NCBI GenBank assembly: GCA_016297495.1
Contig: JAEDGN010000024.1
Coordinates: 1 to 34,576 of the forward strand
Length of the DNA: 34,576 nucleotides
From: Coprococcus sp.
Lineage (GTDB): Bacteria > Bacillota > Clostridia > Lachnospirales > Lachnospiraceae
Direction of reading: 5' to 3'
In this document: piece by piece, positions 7,254 to 15,324 of the stretch
Layout of the letters: every line of letters begins with the position of its first letter
Numbering within the stretch: position 1 is the stretch's first letter
Notes under the pieces: model-generated
The model's input: the letters and a program-made list of their open reading frames with translations, nothing else
Databases searched by the model: none
Told to the model about the DNA's origin: nothing
Position numbers and translations under genes: made by a program

Positions 7254-7685
7254 ATGATATATACAGCAGATACAAAAAAAGCATTGAAGCTGTGTTTTGA
7301 AGCGCATAAGGATCAGATGGATAAATCTGGCATGCCCTATGTATTCCATCCGTTTCATCTGGCGGAACAGATGAAGGATGAGGAATCTACCATAGTGGCT
7401 CTGCTTCATGATGTTGTGGAGGATACGGATTACACGTTGGAGGACCTGGGAAAGATGGGATTCAGCACGGCGGTGATGGAGGCTCTGGCGCTCCTGACCC
7501 ATGAAGCGGGTATTCCTTATATGGAATATATAGAAGCTTTGAAGGACAACCGGCTGGCGCGTACAGTCAAACTGGCGGATCTGGAGCACAACAGTGATAC
7601 TGCCAGGCTGGACAGCAGCAGTATGGATGCGCGCACGCTTGCAAGACTGGATAAATACCGGCGGGCTCGAGAAATACTGCTGTAA
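7254..7685 (+). CDS. Small HD-domain phosphohydrolase (ppGpp hydrolase-like)
   Basis: A 143-aa single-domain protein from ATG 7254 behind AAAGGAGGAGG. It carries the SpoT/MESH1-type HD pattern: HPFHLAEQM near residue 37, HDVVEDT near 53 and KLADLEHNSDTARL near 106, which would bind a divalent metal. There is no synthetase, TGS or ACT domain. Related proteins hydrolyse ppGpp or other nucleotides, but substrate specificity is inferred. It is 39 bases downstream of the activase fusion and probably in the same transcript, which ends at the strong terminator just after it. Confidence 0.75.
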   Translation: MIYTADTKKALKLCFEAHKDQMDKSGMPYVFHPFHLAEQMKDEESTIVALLHDVVEDTDYTLEDLGKMGFSTAVMEALALLTHEAGIPYMEYIEALKDNRLARTVKLADLEHNSDTARLDSSSMDARTLARLDKYRRAREILL

Positions 7686-7693
7686 GATAAAGT

Positions 7694-7751
7694 AAAGGAG
7701 TGACATTGAATACTGGGAAGCCAGATGGTCAATGTCACTCCTTTTGTCTTT
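7694..7751 (+). terminator. Strong intrinsic terminator after the HD gene
   Basis: AAAGGAGTGACATTGA (7694-7709) pairs perfectly over 16 bp with TCAATGTCACTCCTTT (7729-7744), followed by TTGTCTTT. Confidence 0.85.
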
Positions 7752-8000
7752 AGTTCTTTAAGCATTCCTCTTTTGTACTTTCTATAATAGTTATCTTTAG
7801 TAAAAGATTTTCTCTTTGGTGCTTAAAGGATTTATCTTTTGTATGAATATAGTTTACCACAGAAAAAGCGACAAATCCAGTCAAAAAAGGTAACATACCT
7901 ATGCGAAAAATGTAAAATACTTTGCAAAATATATGACAAGACAGTTGTAAATTCATATAAATTATGATAAAACATATACGTTAATTAAAAGGTGTATTTG
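7752..8000. other. AT-rich intergenic stretch
   Basis: This part of the 390-base gap before the LacI-fusion gene has no convincing coding frame or RNA gene. A weak AAAAGAT/ATCTTTT inverted pair is present near 7803-7842. The promoter and operator lie further right. Confidence 0.5.
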
Positions 8001-8029
8001 TTGACTTTGACAGCAATGTATGGTATATT
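8001..8029 (+). promoter_or_regulatory. Promoter of the nucleoside operon
   Basis: TTGACT (8001-8006), 17-base spacer, TATATT (8024-8029). It is followed directly by the 8033-8057 palindrome and then the AGGGG ribosome site of the LacI-fusion gene. Confidence 0.7.
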
Positions 8030-8032
8030 TAA

Positions 8033-8057
8033 GAAAATAATTTCCGAAACTATTTTC
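8033..8057. promoter_or_regulatory. Candidate LacI-family operator
   Basis: GAAAATAATTTC (8033-8044) and GAAACTATTTTC (8046-8057) form an inverted repeat matching at 11 of 12 positions around C8045. It covers the expected transcript start of the operon, immediately upstream of a LacI-type regulator gene, so repression by that protein is the simple inference. Confidence 0.65.
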
Positions 8058-8074
8058 CTAAGGGGTGAATGGAA

Positions 8075-10018
8075 ATGACAATTAAGGAAATTGCGGCACT
8101 GGCGAAGGTCTCTCCGGGAACAGTGTCCAAGGTTTTGAATAATAAGGATGACAGTATCAGCGCGGAGACAAGGAAGAAGGTTCTTCAGATTGCCAGAGAG
8201 CAGAACTACCGTCCTTATGCGGAGGCGTTGGAGTCGAAGGAGCGCCGGAGCTATCTTCTGGGGATTTTGTTTCCTGAAGGTGACAGATCTGCCAGAGATA
8301 CACTGAGACTTCTGGAAAGGAATTTTTCTGCCGGCGGGTATAGTACTGCGGCGGGCTTTTACAGAGATACCGCTTCTCTGAATGCTCAGATCAGAAGGCT
8401 GCGGTCCAGGAATGTGGATGCACTGCTGGCAGTATCAGCTGATGAACGGACGGATTGTATTTTGAAGGAGCTTCAGGATCAGATGCCTGTTTTTAAAATC
8501 GGGGGTATTCCTACAGCGGAGCTGACCTGTGTGCTGCTGGAGAATCCGGATCTTCTCGGATATGAAGCGGCAGAATATCTGATCAGACGGGGGCACAGGG
8601 ATGTAGGGATCCTGGGTGTCAGCCCGGAGCGAATGAACTGGATCAGTAAAGGATGTGCAAGAGCTTTTTTTGAACAGGGTTTTGTATTTGATGAGGCGAA
8701 TGTCTGCTGCGATGAAGATGCGGCTGCGGCGGCCCATCAGCGGGCGCATGCTTTGATGAACCGCAATGTGACGGCTATCATCTGTGAAACGGCGGATATT
8801 GTAGGCGGAGTTTATCAGACCTGCATGCGTCATGGCCTGCGGATTCCGGAGGATCTGTCGGTGCTCTGCCTGGAGGATAGTGAACTTGCCCGTGTTCTGA
8901 AGCCGGGGATGTCGGCAGTGTCACATCCGGCGGAGCAGGAAGCAGCTGCATGTGCGTCAGCAGTTTTGAGATATCTTGAAGAGAAGGCGGATTTGCCGGA
9001 GGAAGCAGTGAATCCGGGCTATACCGTGATTGAGAGAGAGAGCACGTCAGAGCCGGTGAGGGAATGCCTGTCCATGCAGTCGAAGGTGCTGGTGCTGGGC
9101 AGTATGAATATGGATGAGACGATCCATGTTAAGGTACTGCCGGGTGACGGAGAGACGATTCTGTCAGACAGGAAGGTACAGATGCCCGGGGGTAAAGGAG
9201 CCAATCAGGCTGTCGGTGTTGCAAGGCTCGGCGGTACAGTCTATGCCATGGGCAGAATCGGCAATGATATTGACGGACGGAAAATTTATGCGGCATTGAA
9301 GGCCAGCGGTGTTATGACGGAAGGTGTTTTGTTTGATACCTGTCTTCCGACAGGCAAGGCGTATATTCATGCTGCGGATAATGGTGAGGGAACCATTGTT
9401 GTTTATCCAGGTGCCAATGGTAATTTTACGGCAGAACAGATCGATACATACAGATATCTGTTTGAAAGCGTAGGGTATTGTCTGCTGCCCGTTGAGATTA
9501 TGGCGGAACCCATGATGCACGCACTCCGTGTGTGCAAGGAGTACGGGGTGACAACGATTGTCAAGCCTGCACTGCAGACTGAGATTCCGGAGGAGATGCT
9601 GGCATATATTGATTATCTGATTCCGAATGAGAAGGAACTGAACAGAATCGTAACCGGCAGCGGCAGCCGGGAGGAGAAGATGGACCGGCTGCTGGCCGCG
9701 GGGGTCGGACATGTCATTGTAACCCTTGGAAGCAGGGGATGCCATCTGAAGGATTCGGTGTATAATGTCCGAATGGATGCGCCGGATTTTGAGCCCGTGG
9801 ATGTTACGGGGGCAGCGGATGCTTTTATTGCGGCTTTTACGGTTTATCTGAATATGGGACATGATATTGTGACCGCCATGTGTTATGCATCTTATGCGGC
9901 CGGTATCAGCATTACGCGGATGGGCGTTCAGCCGGCACTGGCTGACCGGATGATGATGGAGGTTTATCAGGATGAAATACGCAGACAGGTTCTGCGTTTA
10001 AAGGAGGCATGTGAATGA
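8075..10018 (+). CDS. LacI-family regulator fused to a PfkB/ribokinase-like domain
   Basis: A 647-aa fusion. ATG 8075 is preferred over 8069 because AGGGG lies nine bases ahead and LacI proteins normally begin this close to the helix-turn-helix. Residues 1-55 are a LacI HTH (TIKEIAALAKVSPGTVSKVL). About 60-325 is the periplasmic-binding-protein-like effector domain. From residue 336 a ribokinase-like domain follows, with GGKGANQA (372-379), PNEKEL and DVTGAADAF (576-584). The base-like Asp is kept (D582), but the usual GAGD reads GAAD, and the NPAPA-type stretch reads KPALQ, so activity may be weakened. The gene overlaps the true ribokinase gene by ATGA. It probably represses its own operon in response to ribose, nucleoside or a phosphorylated product (inference). 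Confidence 0.9.
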   Translation: MTIKEIAALAKVSPGTVSKVLNNKDDSISAETRKKVLQIAREQNYRPYAEALESKERRSYLLGILFPEGDRSARDTLRLLERNFSAGGYSTAAGFYRDTASLNAQIRRLRSRNVDALLAVSADERTDCILKELQDQMPVFKIGGIPTAELTCVLLENPDLLGYEAAEYLIRRGHRDVGILGVSPERMNWISKGCARAFFEQGFVFDEANVCCDEDAAAAAHQRAHALMNRNVTAIICETADIVGGVYQTCMRHGLRIPEDLSVLCLEDSELARVLKPGMSAVSHPAEQEAAACASAVLRYLEEKADLPEEAVNPGYTVIERESTSEPVRECLSMQSKVLVLGSMNMDETIHVKVLPGDGETILSDRKVQMPGGKGANQAVGVARLGGTVYAMGRIGNDIDGRKIYAALKASGVMTEGVLFDTCLPTGKAYIHAADNGEGTIVVYPGANGNFTAEQIDTYRYLFESVGYCLLPVEIMAEPMMHALRVCKEYGVTTIVKPALQTEIPEEMLAYIDYLIPNEKELNRIVTGSGSREEKMDRLLAAGVGHVIVTLGSRGCHLKDSVYNVRMDAPDFEPVDVTGAADAFIAAFTVYLNMGHDIVTAMCYASYAAGISITRMGVQPALADRMMMEVYQDEIRRQVLRLKEACE

Positions 10019-10935
10019 AGAAAATACTGGTGGCAGGCAGCCTGAATATGGATATGGTGCTGGATGTGGACCACCATCCGCAGCCCGGGGAGACGATTCT
10101 GGGAAGAAAGCTGACCTACAGTCCGGGAGGCAAAGGTGCCAATCAGGCTTTTGCTGTTGGCAGACTTGGCGGAGATGTGCGCATGATCGGATGCGTTGGA
10201 GCAGACAGCAATGGACAGGCGCTTATTGATAATCTGAGACAGGCGGGGGTGGATACATCCGCTGTCATCCCTGTGGTCGATGAGCCGACGGGTCTGGCAG
10301 TGATATCTGTGGATGACTGTGGTGAGAACTGCATTATTGTTATTTCCGGAGCCAATTTTTGTCTGACCCCGGAGCTGATCCGGAAGCAGGAAAGTGTGAT
10401 CACAGATTGTGATTATATTATGACTCAGCTGGAGACACCTGTAGATGCGGTGCTGGAACTGGCGAGAATGGCCCGGCAGTATGGTAAATGCATGATACTG
10501 GATCCTGCACCGGCAAGGGCGGATCTGCCGGATGAATTGTTCTCTCTGATTGATATTATGAAGCCCAATGAGACCGAGCTCCGGATACTGACCGGAATGA
10601 GGACGGATACAGACGAAGACATAAGGAAAGCGGCGGCTGTGCTGCTGGAAAAGGGTGTATCAAAAGTAGTCGTTACGCTGGGAGACCGGGGCGCTCTATT
10701 GGCAGAACAGGAGGGTGTCAGATTTTTTGAGGGACAGAAGGTGGTGCCGGTGGATACCACCGCAGCCGGAGATACATTTACAGCGGCGCTTGTCAACGGA
10801 CTGGCAGAGGGCATGGTTATGGATGAGGCAATTCATTTTGCCAATAAAGTATCTTCAATCGTTGTCACCCGCGCGGGTGCGCAGGCTTCGATTCCAGATA
10901 AAGAGGAAGTTAAAGAAATTTTAAGGAGGAATTAA
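10015..10935 (+). CDS. rbsK: Ribokinase
   Basis: A 306-aa PfkB-family kinase that phosphorylates D-ribose to ribose-5-phosphate. It carries the full ribokinase set: N-terminal VAGSLNMDMVLDVD, GGKGANQAFAVGRLGG near residue 39, QLETP, LDPAPA, PNETEL, VTLGDRGALL and DTTAAGDTF (247-255) with catalytic Asp253. Length and motif order match RbsK. Its start overlaps the stop of the LacI-kinase fusion by four bases, and the binding-protein gene follows four bases after its stop, so it is translated within the operon. Ribose released by the nucleoside hydrolase at the end of the operon is its likely substrate. Deoxyribokinase activity cannot be excluded. Confidence 0.9.
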   Translation: MKKILVAGSLNMDMVLDVDHHPQPGETILGRKLTYSPGGKGANQAFAVGRLGGDVRMIGCVGADSNGQALIDNLRQAGVDTSAVIPVVDEPTGLAVISVDDCGENCIIVISGANFCLTPELIRKQESVITDCDYIMTQLETPVDAVLELARMARQYGKCMILDPAPARADLPDELFSLIDIMKPNETELRILTGMRTDTDEDIRKAAAVLLEKGVSKVVVTLGDRGALLAEQEGVRFFEGQKVVPVDTTAAGDTFTAALVNGLAEGMVMDEAIHFANKVSSIVVTRAGAQASIPDKEEVKEILRRN

Positions 10936-10938
10936 AAC

Positions 10939-12351
10939 ATGAAAAAGATTTTAGCATTATTGTGTACAGCAGCACTGAGTATCGGTATGCTGGCGGGCTG
11001 TGGTTCTCCGTCAGGCAGCCAGGGCGGCGAAGCATCCGGGAACAACGGCGGCGAAACCGGTAAGGGCGGCAAGGTCGTTATGCTGGCCTGTGTACCGGAT
11101 GTGGCCGAAGAACAGACAGCATGGGAAGAGGTTGCGGCTGCTTTCCAGGAAGAGACAGGAATTGAGGTGGAATTGAGATTTCAGGGAACCTGGGATGAGA
11201 TTCCGACACTGCTTCAGGAGTCAAAACTGGCAGGTGATCAGGTGGATATTGTCCGTGTAGGCATTGGCACCATCAGTTCTACACTGGGGGCAGCAGGCGG
11301 TGTTAAGGATCTGACAGAGTTGGCAGCTCCGCTGCTCGACCGTTATTCAGAAGGTATGACAGATCACTGTTATATCGGCGATCATCTGTGGGCACTGCCG
11401 TATTATGATGCTTCTTCCTATATGTGTCTGTACAATAAGACTTTATTTGACGAAATGGGCCTGCAGGCACCGACGACATGGGATGAATTGCTGACGGTAT
11501 CCCGGGCACTGTCTGAAAAAGACGGTATGATGCCGATGATTTTCCAGGGTAAGGACGGCTGGGCATGGCCAATGATGTATACAGAGACTTACAATCAGGC
11601 AACAGGCAATAACGCGATCGCGGCTGTTGAATCTTTCCTGAAGGGAGAGACATCCTTTGTCTCCGATGCTTCAGTTCAGGCTTTTGATCTTGTAAAGAAG
11701 TTCTATGATGATCAGGTGCTGACCACAGCCAGTCTGGATACGGATGAGGAAGGTATGATTGCCACATTTGCCCAGGGCAAGGCAGGTATGTTGTTTGCAG
11801 GAACATGGGATTATGAGACCATCAAGAATTCCTGTGATTTTGAGGTAGGAGCATTCGCTTTCCCTGTTATGGTAGAAGGTTCTCATGCAGAAAATGGTTA
11901 TGGTGTGGGTGACTATGCACTGGCAGTGCCAAGCTTTGCATCCGATGACAATCTGGAGAATACCATGAGATTCCTCGAGTATATTACACGTCAGGAAAAT
12001 GCACAGAAGATTCTTGGTACATCTACGATGATTTATGAAGTACTTAAAGGCGTTTCAACAGAGCCGGATGAGGTAACGGATTTCCTTAACAGCCAGATTG
12101 CGGACAACTCAGCAAAATATCTCGACTGGATCTGGCCGTCAGAGGTAAATGATGCCCTGAGTACAGCCATTGTTGCATCCATCAGCGGTGAGATGACCAG
12201 CCAGGAAGCTGCGGCATATGTACAGAAAGCCTATGACACAGTTTGTGAGGAGCAGGATTATACCTATGCGTGGTGGGAGTCCTGGACGGAAGAACAGTGG
12301 GACAATGTGACACCGGCTGTTGTTCCTGATCTCTCCCAGTATATGAAATAA
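10939..12351 (+). CDS. ABC transporter substrate-binding lipoprotein (sugar/nucleoside type)
   Basis: A 470-aa family 1 extracellular solute-binding protein behind AAGGAGGAATTAAAAC. It has a lipoprotein signal ending MLAGC (Cys21), a Gly/Ser-rich linker to about residue 48, then the binding-protein fold (EEQTAWEEVAAAFQEETGIEVELRF and WALPYYDASSYMCLYNK). It would sit on the outer face of the membrane and feed the two permeases downstream. Membership of the CUT1 (oligosaccharide) type is clear from the partners. The operon's ribokinase and nucleoside hydrolase suggest that a nucleoside or ribosyl compound is the ligand (inference). A small hairpin (about 12363-12381) lies before the permease gene, common where the binding protein is made in excess. 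Confidence 0.9.
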   Translation: MKKILALLCTAALSIGMLAGCGSPSGSQGGEASGNNGGETGKGGKVVMLACVPDVAEEQTAWEEVAAAFQEETGIEVELRFQGTWDEIPTLLQESKLAGDQVDIVRVGIGTISSTLGAAGGVKDLTELAAPLLDRYSEGMTDHCYIGDHLWALPYYDASSYMCLYNKTLFDEMGLQAPTTWDELLTVSRALSEKDGMMPMIFQGKDGWAWPMMYTETYNQATGNNAIAAVESFLKGETSFVSDASVQAFDLVKKFYDDQVLTTASLDTDEEGMIATFAQGKAGMLFAGTWDYETIKNSCDFEVGAFAFPVMVEGSHAENGYGVGDYALAVPSFASDDNLENTMRFLEYITRQENAQKILGTSTMIYEVLKGVSTEPDEVTDFLNSQIADNSAKYLDWIWPSEVNDALSTAIVASISGEMTSQEAAAYVQKAYDTVCEEQDYTYAWWESWTEEQWDNVTPAVVPDLSQYMK

Positions 12352-12400
12352 TATATTCTTTTGAGAAGCGTGACTGCTCTCATGATAGGAGGTATGGATA

Positions 12401-13282
12401 ATGAGAAAAAAGAAAATAGATGCTTTCCCATATCTGATGTGCCTGGCTGCCCTGATCCTTTTTACCCTGTTTGTGGTACTTCCTTTTATTGTGGGCATCT
12501 ATACAAGCTTCTTTAAGTGGGACGGCTTCTCGGATATGAAATTTAATGGCTTTAAGAACTATCTTTATGTATTCAAGGATGATGTTTACTGGAAAGCCAT
12601 CAGAAATACTTTTGTTTATGCGATTCTTGTTACAGTACTGAAAAATATAATTGCCTTTTTCCTGGCATCCATACTGGTGAAAAAGTTCTTTGGCAGGACT
12701 TTGTTCAGAACGGCCATCTATATACCGGTTACTCTGTCTTATATTGTAATAGGTATTCTGTGGGTGTGGATCTATAATCCGACCTTTGGTCTTCTGAACA
12801 GCCTGCTGACGGGGCTGGGTCTGGATAGTCTGATCCTTGGCTGGCTCAGTGATGCCAAAGTTGCCCTGTATTCGGTTATCGTCGTGGATGTCTGGAAATG
12901 GATCGGTTATCATATGGTCCTCTACATAGCGGGACTGCAGGGTGTTCCGAAGGATCTGTATGAGGCGGCAGAAATCGATGGTGCAGGAGCATTTGCGAAG
13001 CTGCGGTATGTAACGATTCCGATGGTCAATGCCACCATCGTGATCAACGTGCTCATGAGCATTACCGGTGCTTTTGTATCCAATTATGATATCGTTTATA
13101 TCATGACGGACGGAGGCCCTTATCACAGTACGGAGGTTGCGTTAACCTATATTATGAAAACTGCCTTCACGGATTATAATTTCGGTAAAGCCAATGCCAT
13201 GAGTGTGATTCTGTTCCTTATGGTGCTGGTATTCGGATTTATCCAGCTGAAATTCATGTCCAAAGAAGATACATACGATTAA
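12401..13282 (+). CDS. ABC transporter permease (MalF/UgpA type)
   Basis: A 293-aa inner-membrane permease with six predicted helices, beginning with a short basic leader (MRKKKIDAFPY). The EAA loop that docks the ATPase is visible near residue 190 (YEAAEIDGAGAFAKLRYVTIP). The ribosome site is AGGAGG, seven bases before ATG. It lies 49 bases after the binding protein and 10 bases before the second permease. It forms a heterodimeric channel with that partner. Confidence 0.9.
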   Translation: MRKKKIDAFPYLMCLAALILFTLFVVLPFIVGIYTSFFKWDGFSDMKFNGFKNYLYVFKDDVYWKAIRNTFVYAILVTVLKNIIAFFLASILVKKFFGRTLFRTAIYIPVTLSYIVIGILWVWIYNPTFGLLNSLLTGLGLDSLILGWLSDAKVALYSVIVVDVWKWIGYHMVLYIAGLQGVPKDLYEAAEIDGAGAFAKLRYVTIPMVNATIVINVLMSITGAFVSNYDIVYIMTDGGPYHSTEVALTYIMKTAFTDYNFGKANAMSVILFLMVLVFGFIQLKFMSKEDTYD

Positions 13283-13292
13283 GGAGGGTACA

Positions 13293-14129
13293 GTGATGAA
13301 AAAGAAAAAAATATCTGTTTATCATGTGATCTGTGCTCTCGTACTCATCGTCATGCTCATTATTTGTGTATACCCGATTATATGGATGTTTCTTGGCTCC
13401 ATGAAGGATAAATCGGAATTCTATACGAATATCTGGGGTCTGCCGTCGCAATTTCACCTGGAGAATTATTTTGCGGCATGGAAAAATGCAGATCTTGGAC
13501 GGCGTTTTATTAACAGTATTGTGGTAACAGTCGGGTCCATGTGTATCATGATTCCGGTTACCAGCTGCGCAGCCTACGCTGTAGCCAGACTGAAATTCAA
13601 GGGCAGAAATCTGATTTATATGTATCTGCTGACAGGCATCATGATTCCTGCGGGTGTACTGGGTATTCCCACCTTTACCGTTGCCATGAAAATGGGCATG
13701 CTGAATGCCCACTGGGGCCTGATGCTCATTTATGCCGCCCAGAATATTGCCATGGGTATGTTTATCATGCGTGGATTCTTCATATCATTGCCGAAGGAAC
13801 TGGAGGAGGCGGCCATGATCGACGGATGTTCCCGGTTTGGCTGTTTTGTGCGTATTATTGTGCCGCTGGCCCGGGCCGGTGTCGCCACCCAGGTCATTTT
13901 CAGCGGGCTGACCATCTGGAATGACTATTTCATGGCCAATATTATGATCACCAGGGACGAACTGCGGACACTGCCATTGTCCATTGCGAACTTTGTGGGC
14001 AAGCATTCCACCAACTATCCGGAACTCTTCGCCATGCTCACCATGGCCACCCTGCCGATCATCATCATATTCATCCTGTCACAGCGAAGCTTCATAGAAG
14101 GTGTAGCCGCAGGCGCTGTTAAAGGGTAA
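13293..14129 (+). CDS. ABC transporter permease (MalG/UgpE type)
   Basis: A 278-aa permease with six predicted helices and the EAA loop ELEEAAMIDGCSRFGCF near residue 170. It begins with MMKKKKISVYHV. It completes the CUT1-type importer together with the preceding permease and the lipoprotein. No ABC ATPase follows, which is usual where one MsmX/MsmK-like ATPase serves several importers. The nucleoside hydrolase comes next. Confidence 0.9.
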   Translation: MMKKKKISVYHVICALVLIVMLIICVYPIIWMFLGSMKDKSEFYTNIWGLPSQFHLENYFAAWKNADLGRRFINSIVVTVGSMCIMIPVTSCAAYAVARLKFKGRNLIYMYLLTGIMIPAGVLGIPTFTVAMKMGMLNAHWGLMLIYAAQNIAMGMFIMRGFFISLPKELEEAAMIDGCSRFGCFVRIIVPLARAGVATQVIFSGLTIWNDYFMANIMITRDELRTLPLSIANFVGKHSTNYPELFAMLTMATLPIIIIFILSQRSFIEGVAAGAVKG

Positions 14130-14159
14130 ATGCAAATATTTATTATATGGAGAAAAGAA

Positions 14160-15089
14160 ATGTTTGAGGAAAATTATTTATTTCATGTGCCGACTGAGAA
14201 GCGCATCAAGGTGATTCTGGATACGGATGTCCGCAATGAGGTGGATGATCAGTTTGCGATCATGCATGCGCTGATGACACCGAAGTTCGATGTCCGGGGC
14301 ATTATTGCGGCTCATTTTGGCCATGACCGTATCGAGGATTCCATGGAGGCCAGCTATGAGGAACTGCAGAAGGTACTGCAGTATGCAGGGCTTGAAGGCA
14401 AGGTGCGGACGGCCAGGGGCAGCAGGACGGCATTAAAGGTGCTGCAAAAGGGGTATTTTGGTAATATTCCGGCCTATGATAATGAAGGCGTCCGGATGAT
14501 TATTGAGGAAGCTATGGCGCTGGCGCCGGGTGAGAAACTGTATATCGGTGTACTGGGGCCTATGACGGATATTGCCTGTGCGCTGATGCTGGAGCCTGCC
14601 ATTGAGTCCAGGATCATTATTGTCTGGAATGGCGGCAATATCTATCCGAACGGCGGTATGGAATTCAACCTGGTCAATGATATTACGGCGGCCAATATCG
14701 TGCTGGCTTCAAAAGCCGAGGTCTGGCAGATACCGACGAAGGTCTATGCAAAGCCGAGAGCGGGGCTTGCAGAGCTGCAGCTGAAGGTCTATCCGTGCGG
14801 GGAGATCGGCAGATTTCTATTTAACGAGGTGGTAGACTTTTTTGAGGAAATGAAGCATTCTCCGGGATGGCCGAGGGCAGAATCCCTGGACATCTGTGAC
14901 CTGACGGTTATTGGACTGATGATGGAGGAGCATAATTACTGCTATAGCTGGAAGCGGGCACCTTATATCGGGGAGGATATGTACTATCGTGAAAATCATG
15001 AGAACCGGCCGATCCGGGTCTATGAGGATATCGATGGACGATACATACTGGAGGATTTCTTCAGCAAGCTGAAGATTAATTATGGCTAA
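14160..15089 (+). CDS. Nucleoside hydrolase (IU-nucleoside hydrolase family)
   Basis: A 309-aa enzyme. ATG 14160 is chosen because GGAG lies seven bases upstream; the in-frame ATG at 14130 directly abuts the permease stop and has no properly spaced ribosome site. The N-terminus holds the calcium-binding Asp cluster in the longer variant form LDTDVRNEVDDQFA. GPMTDIACAL and NGGMEFNLVNDITAANIV correspond to the ligand-binding and EFN...D..AA regions. The usual late His-Asp motif reads ICDLTVIG, with Cys where His is expected, so specificity may differ. The family cleaves ribonucleosides to base and ribose. No signal peptide: it is cytosolic and acts after import. It is the last gene of the operon. 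Confidence 0.85.
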   Translation: MFEENYLFHVPTEKRIKVILDTDVRNEVDDQFAIMHALMTPKFDVRGIIAAHFGHDRIEDSMEASYEELQKVLQYAGLEGKVRTARGSRTALKVLQKGYFGNIPAYDNEGVRMIIEEAMALAPGEKLYIGVLGPMTDIACALMLEPAIESRIIIVWNGGNIYPNGGMEFNLVNDITAANIVLASKAEVWQIPTKVYAKPRAGLAELQLKVYPCGEIGRFLFNEVVDFFEEMKHSPGWPRAESLDICDLTVIGLMMEEHNYCYSWKRAPYIGEDMYYRENHENRPIRVYEDIDGRYILEDFFSKLKINYG

Positions 15090-15137
15090 TGGCACAATAA
15101 GATGCAAAAAAGCTGCTGTCTTATCAATACTTTTATT

Positions 15138-15184
15138 TCGCTCAGGTGTAGAACGCTATAGAACGTTTGACCTGAGCGATTTTA
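15138..15184 (+). terminator. Terminator of the nucleoside operon
   Basis: TCGCTCAGGT (15138-15147) pairs perfectly with ACCTGAGCGA (15170-15179), with an inner AACG/CGTT extension and TTTTA after it. Confidence 0.85.
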
Positions 15185-15262
15185 TTTCATAACTGTTAGA
15201 AATAACGCTTTTGTACAGTAAAAAGTGTTTATATTTGTGTAGATTTTTCCATATTCTCAGCG

Positions 15263-15268
15263 TATAAT
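15263..15268 (+). promoter_or_regulatory. Candidate -10 of the SulP gene
   Basis: A perfect TATAAT lies 56 bases before the SulP ATG. No good -35 sits at 16-18 bases, so the promoter may be weak or need an activator. Confidence 0.4.
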
Positions 15269-15324
15269 AGACATGTTTTGCGTGTAAAAAATTTATCGCT
15301 GACAGAGAGAGGATTAGAAGAAAA

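Noticed and set aside
6495..7706. 403-codon minus-strand frame
   Set aside because: Fully antisense to the activase domain and HD gene, with no ribosome site and low-complexity His/Cys-rich composition.
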